NCBI GenBank assembly: GCA_030027265.1
Contig: JASENG010000002.1
Coordinates: 186,001-250,000, forward strand
Direction: 5' to 3'
Source: Lysinibacillus fusiformis
GTDB lineage: Bacteria > Bacillota > Bacilli > Bacillales_A > Planococcaceae
Length of the DNA stretch: 64,000 nt
Within the stretch, counting starts at the first letter, position 1. The number at the start of each line of letters is the position of its first letter. The notes beneath the pieces were generated by a model that saw only the letters and a program-made list of their open reading frames with translations, made no database searches and had not been told where the DNA came from. Of this stretch, positions 60,332 to 64,000 are shown piece after piece. A program made the translations under genes and the position numbers.

Positions 60332-62725
60332 ATGTTTTTTATTTTTTTAATTTTATTATCTTGTATTCCCGTATGTGTTGGCGTAACATTATTACTTTTA
60401 TTTAAGAAATATAAACTCTCGAAAGTACTGTTTCTATTTCTTCTAATGGTATCTTTCTGGCAATTAGATGTTGCCATTTTATACGCCAATGATCTATTCG
60501 ATAAAGAGACAATTTTCTTCGTTTTTAACCTCTTTCGTTTCGGATCTATTATGATAACTCCAGCTATTTTCCATATCGGATTTACAATTGTTCAAGAAAT
60601 ATTGCCGGATGATTTGCAAAAGAAGTGGCTATCTCTGGTAAATCGCACAACCCTTTCATTATTTTATGGGGTAGCTTTCCTCGTCTATATCATTGGATGG
60701 AGTAAAAAAGGGGTACATGACTTAGAACTCTTGCAAATCGGCTCTAATACATTTTACTTTCCTGTTTACGGAGAGCTATCATGGGTCTTCTATTCCAATG
60801 TTCTTTTATTTTTAGTCAGTATGACTACTTGTTACCTGATTAGCTTAAATATAAAAAAGAAAAGCGAACGATCATTTTTAGTTTATTTTAGTATCTTTTC
60901 ATCCATTGCCTATGCTATTGGGACATTGAATATGCTGCCCTCGTTGAAACTATATCCAAGTTCGATTGCGCTGCTAGTATATGCTCTGTCCATCTTGATT
61001 TTATCGAGCCGCATGCATTTTGAAATCGTAAATGATATGAATAAAAAGCTTTGTGAACAGCAGAAGTTCCTATTTCAAGTCATTGATTTAAACCCAAACT
61101 ATATTTATGCTCGCGATAACCAAGGGCGTTATACATTATTGAATAAATCTTATGCTCTACTAATGGGCTTGGATATTCAAGATATGATCGGAAAAACGGA
61201 TGATGATTTACAAAGAGAGTACTCTATCCAAAAGCAAACCTTCCACCAAGAAAAGGATTTAATCAAGATCAAGGATAAAATCTTCATTCGGGAGGAATCT
61301 GTTACGGCTGCTTCAGGAGAGGAAATCTGGGTTCAGACTGTGAAAGTCCCTATCCAATTTAATGAGGGTACTTCCATACTTGCAGTTTCAACGGACATAA
61401 CGGAACGAAAGCAGTATGAAGATGAAATCAAGTTCCAGGCAAATCATGATTCCTTAACCGGGTTGCCAAATAGAAGAATGTTTAATGAGAATTTAACAAC
61501 CCTTCTGGAAGAATCCAAAACAGAAATACGTCAGAGTGCCATTCTATTTATTGATTTAGATCGGTTTAAATATATTAATGATACGCTCGGACACGATGTT
61601 GGGGATCTTTTATTAATCGAAGTATCTAGACGTATCGAAAACTTGCTTAGGAAAAGACATCGTTCCGCTAGAATATATCGCCTTGGTGGAGATGAATTCA
61701 CAATTATTCTCCCCTATTATAAAGCGTCCGATAGCAAAGCCTTTGCGGACGAATTACTCGAACAATTTAAAGCAGGCTTTATCATCGATGGCAGTGAATA
61801 CTTCATTACTCCAAGTATTGGAATCAGCATCTTTCCAAATGACGGAGAGGATGCCAATACCCTCATAAAGCATGCTGATACTGCCATGTACTATGTAAAA
61901 GAAAGAGGCAAAAACAATCATCAGTTATTTACTTCAGAAATGCAGAAAAATTTCTATAGAAAAATGATGATTGAAAAACAACTGCGAACAGCTCTAGATC
62001 ATAACGAATTTGAGCTTCATTATCAGCCAATTATCGATTTAAAAACGAAGGAAATTATAGCGATGGAGTCGCTGTTAAGGTGGAATAACCAAACGCTCGG
62101 AAAAGTTCCAGCTGATGAACTTATATCCGTTGCCGAAGAAACAGGCATGATTATTCCAATCGGCCAATGGGTTTTGAATACGGCCATTCAACAACATGCA
62201 AAATGGCTAAACGAAGGATACAAGCCATTGAAGATAAGCATTAATGTTTCTGTAAGACAATTACACGATTCCATATTTATAGAAGCTGTAAAAAAAGCGT
62301 TGGAAAATACACCCATTGATCCAAGCTATATTGTTTTAGAGATTACAGAGAGCATTGCCATGTATGCAGATTCGATGATTGAAAAGCTGTATGCATTAAA
62401 AGAACTCGGGATTAGTCTTTCAATGGATGACTTCGGAACAGGCTACTCATCCCTGAGCTATCTGAATAAGTATCCATTGGATTCATTGAAGATCGATAAA
62501 TCCTTTGTGATGGGAATGCACCAAGACGATGAAAACAAAGCCATTATTAATACGATTATCGCTATAGCCAATCAACTCGACTTAAGAGTCATTGCTGAAG
62601 GTGTAGAAGGATCTGAGGAAGCTCGATTCTTGAATGAAATTGGCTGTGATTTCGCTCAAGGGTATTATTTCAGTCGTCCTCTTCCAGCAGAAATGTTTAA
62701 GGTGAAATGGCTGACAAATCTTTAA
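60332..62725 (+). CDS. Membrane-bound PAS-GGDEF-EAL cyclic-di-GMP protein
   Basis: 797-aa signalling protein. Residues 1-225: seven helices like the 7TM region of some histidine kinases; about 240-360: PAS domain (FQVIDLNPNYIYARDNQGRYTLLNKSY at 248-274; TDITERK); about 365-530: GGDEF domain with intact GGDEF at 452-456 but no RxxD inhibitory site in the expected place (HRSA); about 545-790: EAL domain with ESL (579-581) in place of EAL, and otherwise good motifs (DDFGTGYSSL, KIDKSFV, AEGVEG, QGYYFSRPLP). Both synthesis and breakdown of c-di-GMP are possible. Starts 12 bp after the KAS-like gene with AGGAGGCAC. Confidence 0.92.
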   Translation: MFFIFLILLSCIPVCVGVTLLLLFKKYKLSKVLFLFLLMVSFWQLDVAILYANDLFDKETIFFVFNLFRFGSIMITPAIFHIGFTIVQEILPDDLQKKWLSLVNRTTLSLFYGVAFLVYIIGWSKKGVHDLELLQIGSNTFYFPVYGELSWVFYSNVLLFLVSMTTCYLISLNIKKKSERSFLVYFSIFSSIAYAIGTLNMLPSLKLYPSSIALLVYALSILILSSRMHFEIVNDMNKKLCEQQKFLFQVIDLNPNYIYARDNQGRYTLLNKSYALLMGLDIQDMIGKTDDDLQREYSIQKQTFHQEKDLIKIKDKIFIREESVTAASGEEIWVQTVKVPIQFNEGTSILAVSTDITERKQYEDEIKFQANHDSLTGLPNRRMFNENLTTLLEESKTEIRQSAILFIDLDRFKYINDTLGHDVGDLLLIEVSRRIENLLRKRHRSARIYRLGGDEFTIILPYYKASDSKAFADELLEQFKAGFIIDGSEYFITPSIGISIFPNDGEDANTLIKHADTAMYYVKERGKNNHQLFTSEMQKNFYRKMMIEKQLRTALDHNEFELHYQPIIDLKTKEIIAMESLLRWNNQTLGKVPADELISVAEETGMIIPIGQWVLNTAIQQHAKWLNEGYKPLKISINVSVRQLHDSIFIEAVKKALENTPIDPSYIVLEITESIAMYADSMIEKLYALKELGISLSMDDFGTGYSSLSYLNKYPLDSLKIDKSFVMGMHQDDENKAIINTIIAIANQLDLRVIAEGVEGSEEARFLNEIGCDFAQGYYFSRPLPAEMFKVKWLTNL

Positions 62726-62774
62726 TTATTGAGGTTTTCCTTAAAGCAGTCCCACCCGTTTATTAAAATGAAAA

Positions 62775-62822
62775 GATAGAAGCTCTTCCTTGAAAATTCT
62801 AGGATGAGCTTCTATTTTTTTC
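62775..62822 (+). terminator. Terminator of the KAS-like/GGDEF-EAL operon
   Basis: GATAGAAGCTC (62775-62785) with GAGCTTCTAT (62806-62815), then a T-run. Confidence 0.75.
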
Positions 62823-62983
62823 ATTAAATCTATCGTAAATCTATTGTTTCTTTCATAAATCTGGCAGATTAGGCGTCTCCCATGCCTCTATTCGCTCCTG
62901 CCCACTCGAATAGGCATTCTCTCCTATAATTACCAGCCTATTTACGCCTTTTCTATATTATTATTGTTATTGAGGTGATAAAA

Positions 62984-63313
62984 ATGATAAAAGTATATAC
63001 ATACCCCGTTATTTTCGCAGTAGAAAATGAACAAACAGAAGAAGGCGATTTCCCCGTTTACATTAGAATTCCTGACTTAATGGATGCAGGGTTCACTTTC
63101 GCTTCTTCAGCTGGACATACCGAGGATGATATTTTGTCCATTGCCAGTGATTGTATGAAAATGGCGATTGAAGAAGGACTTCGCCGCGATTTACAAGCTC
63201 CAGTCGCATCGAAGCTTCGTGACATTGATTTAAAAAGACATCTTTCCAGATACGATGAGGAAGCTATTGAACTAAAAAGTATTGCAGTAGAATGGATCAA
63301 AACTGAGGTGTAA
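62984..63313 (+). CDS. HicB-like antitoxin-fold protein, orphan
   Basis: 109 aa from the ATG at 62984, preceded by GAGGTG six bases upstream. The N-terminal half (IKVYTYPVIFAVENEQ, FPVYIRIPDLMDAGFTFAS, HTEDDILSIASDCMKMAIEEGL) follows the HicB partial RNase-H fold. The C-terminal 40 residues (LRDIDLKRHLSRYDEEAIELKSIAVEW) are helical and differ from the usual DNA-binding domain. No HicA toxin gene is next to it on either side. Function as an antitoxin is doubtful; similar stand-alone HicB-like proteins are common in Bacilli. Confidence 0.7.
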   Translation: MIKVYTYPVIFAVENEQTEEGDFPVYIRIPDLMDAGFTFASSAGHTEDDILSIASDCMKMAIEEGLRRDLQAPVASKLRDIDLKRHLSRYDEEAIELKSIAVEWIKTEV

Positions 63314-63328
63314 AGCCTCAGTTTTTTA
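63299..63328 (+). terminator. Terminator overlapping the hicB-like stop codon
   Basis: AAAACTGAGG (63299-63308) with CCTCAGTTTT (63317-63326), the stop codon in the loop, T-run after. Confidence 0.85.
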
Positions 63329-63442
63329 TACAAATACACTCTCCCCATCACTAAGGATCTCCCCTCTCTATCAATGATTTATTTCAAAAAACTGAATATT
63401 ATGTTAACATCGTTGTATCTTAATAGAATTGGAGAGTTGTTA

Positions 63443-64000
63443 TGATTAATTTCCCTAAACCTGGTGTGGAACAATTTTTTCAAACATTAACGGTTTCTAA
63501 CTTTACTGTCAGCCCTGATGAAAAACAGCTTGTTTTCAGTACAAACTTGAACGGGCATTACAATCTTTGGGCCATGGATTTACCAAATCAGTTCCCATAT
63601 CCTCTAACATTCAATAACCAAAATGCGGCCTTTCTTTCTTATGCCAAAACAGGTGAATTCATCATTGCCGGTTTCGATCATGATGGAGACGAAAATGCCC
63701 AAATTTACGCAATCTCTCCTCAAGGCGGCACATTCACCCCCCTTCGTACACATAAAGGAGAACGCCATTTCTTTTCCTATTTAAGCGAGGATGGAAAGCG
63801 ACTTTACTACCCAACAACTTTTGGCAATGCAACATACTTGAATAACTATGTTTATAATCTCGAAACTGGTGAAGAAAAGCTATTGCTCGAGGGTGAAGAA
63901 GCCCCTACATTTATCGATGCAGTCAGCCCAAATGAAGAATCTTTTGTAGCCGTTAAACAATACGGGAATACAAACTCTGTAGCCCATGCGTATATTGGGG
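63443..64000 (+). CDS. S9 family peptidase, N-terminal part (3'-truncated)
   Basis: The open frame from the ATG at 63443 (TGGAGAG upstream) runs off the right edge, 186 codons seen. The sequence begins MINFPKPGVEQFFQTLTV and holds TolB/WD40-like beta-propeller repeats: VSPDEKQLVFSTNLNGHYNL, GFDHDGDENAQIYAIS, YLSEDGKRLYY, AVSPNEESF. This matches the propeller of prolyl-oligopeptidase-type (S9) peptidases, whose alpha/beta-hydrolase catalytic domain would follow beyond the window. No catalytic residue is visible yet, so the peptidase call is inferred from the propeller and start sequence. Confidence 0.75.

Overview
The window looks like chromosome from a low-GC, endospore-forming Firmicute of the Bacillaceae/Planococcaceae type. 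The evidence is a GerA-type germinant receptor operon, an H-type small acid-soluble spore protein gene, SigV/RsiV, CsoR/CopZ/CopA and a Spx-family protein, with strong GGAGG-type ribosome binding sites and frequent TTG starts. A Solibacillus/Lysinibacillus-like organism is my guess; nothing here fixes the genus. I see no rRNA, tRNA, insertion sequence, prophage or CRISPR array. It reads as ordinary chromosome with several intergenic repeat elements.

Layout. 1-4.3 kb: 3' part of a gentisate 1,2-dioxygenase gene, then a DctPQM TRAP transporter operon with a long leader. 4.9-9.8 kb: an unknown protein, an NptA-type Na+/phosphate transporter with an upstream Pho-box-like array, and topoisomerase III. 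10-14 kb: cell-envelope stress block (small lipoprotein, RsiV, SigV, a class B penicillin-binding protein). 14.1-18.1 kb: gerA/B/C-type operon with a SigG-like promoter. 18.4-25.4 kb: aminotransferase, a DUF1541 lipoprotein, copper efflux genes copA, copZ and csoR with three CsoR-type operators, a staygreen-family protein and a ZIP transporter. 25.5-37.3 kb: mixed metabolic and transport genes (SelO, MATE, FMN reductase, cation/proton antiporter, PseG-like protein, ABC-F) plus a nested tandem repeat. 37.9-39.6 kb: a Spx paralogue with a CxxS motif, a MarR regulator and an orphan ECF sigma factor. 39.9-47.9 kb: M20 dipeptidase, a DnaA-box cluster, heme O synthase, AbrB-family transporter, AAC(6')-like acetyltransferase and a chemoreceptor. 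48-58.8 kb: a run of small accessory genes (GNAT acetyltransferases, VOC proteins, small spore-type proteins, YitT, hydrolases, old-yellow-enzyme reductase) mixed with repeat elements. 59.1-62.7 kb: a ketoacyl-synthase-like protein that has lost a catalytic His, in one operon with a membrane GGDEF-EAL protein. 63-64 kb: an orphan HicB-like protein and the start of an S9 peptidase.

How genes work together. CsoR, CopZ and CopA form a copper-sensing and export circuit, with an operator in front of each gene. SigV and RsiV form a sigma/anti-sigma pair with a recognisable ECF promoter that also settles the sigV start. The ger operon and sspH share SigG-like promoter signals, so part of the window is forespore-expressed. 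The TRAP system next to gentisate dioxygenase suggests aromatic or organic acid uptake coupled to ring cleavage (inference).

Most unusual signals: six DnaA-box-like 9-mers in one orientation within 133 bp at 42226-42358, far from any dnaA gene; the ketoacyl-synthase-like/c-di-GMP gene pair with promoter direct repeats; a CxxS Spx paralogue whose promoter overlaps a large inverted repeat; a periodic Pho-box array; and a candidate 17-codon gene at 41889-41942. All coordinates and motif matches were read by eye. Family names come from sequence recognition, not from searches.
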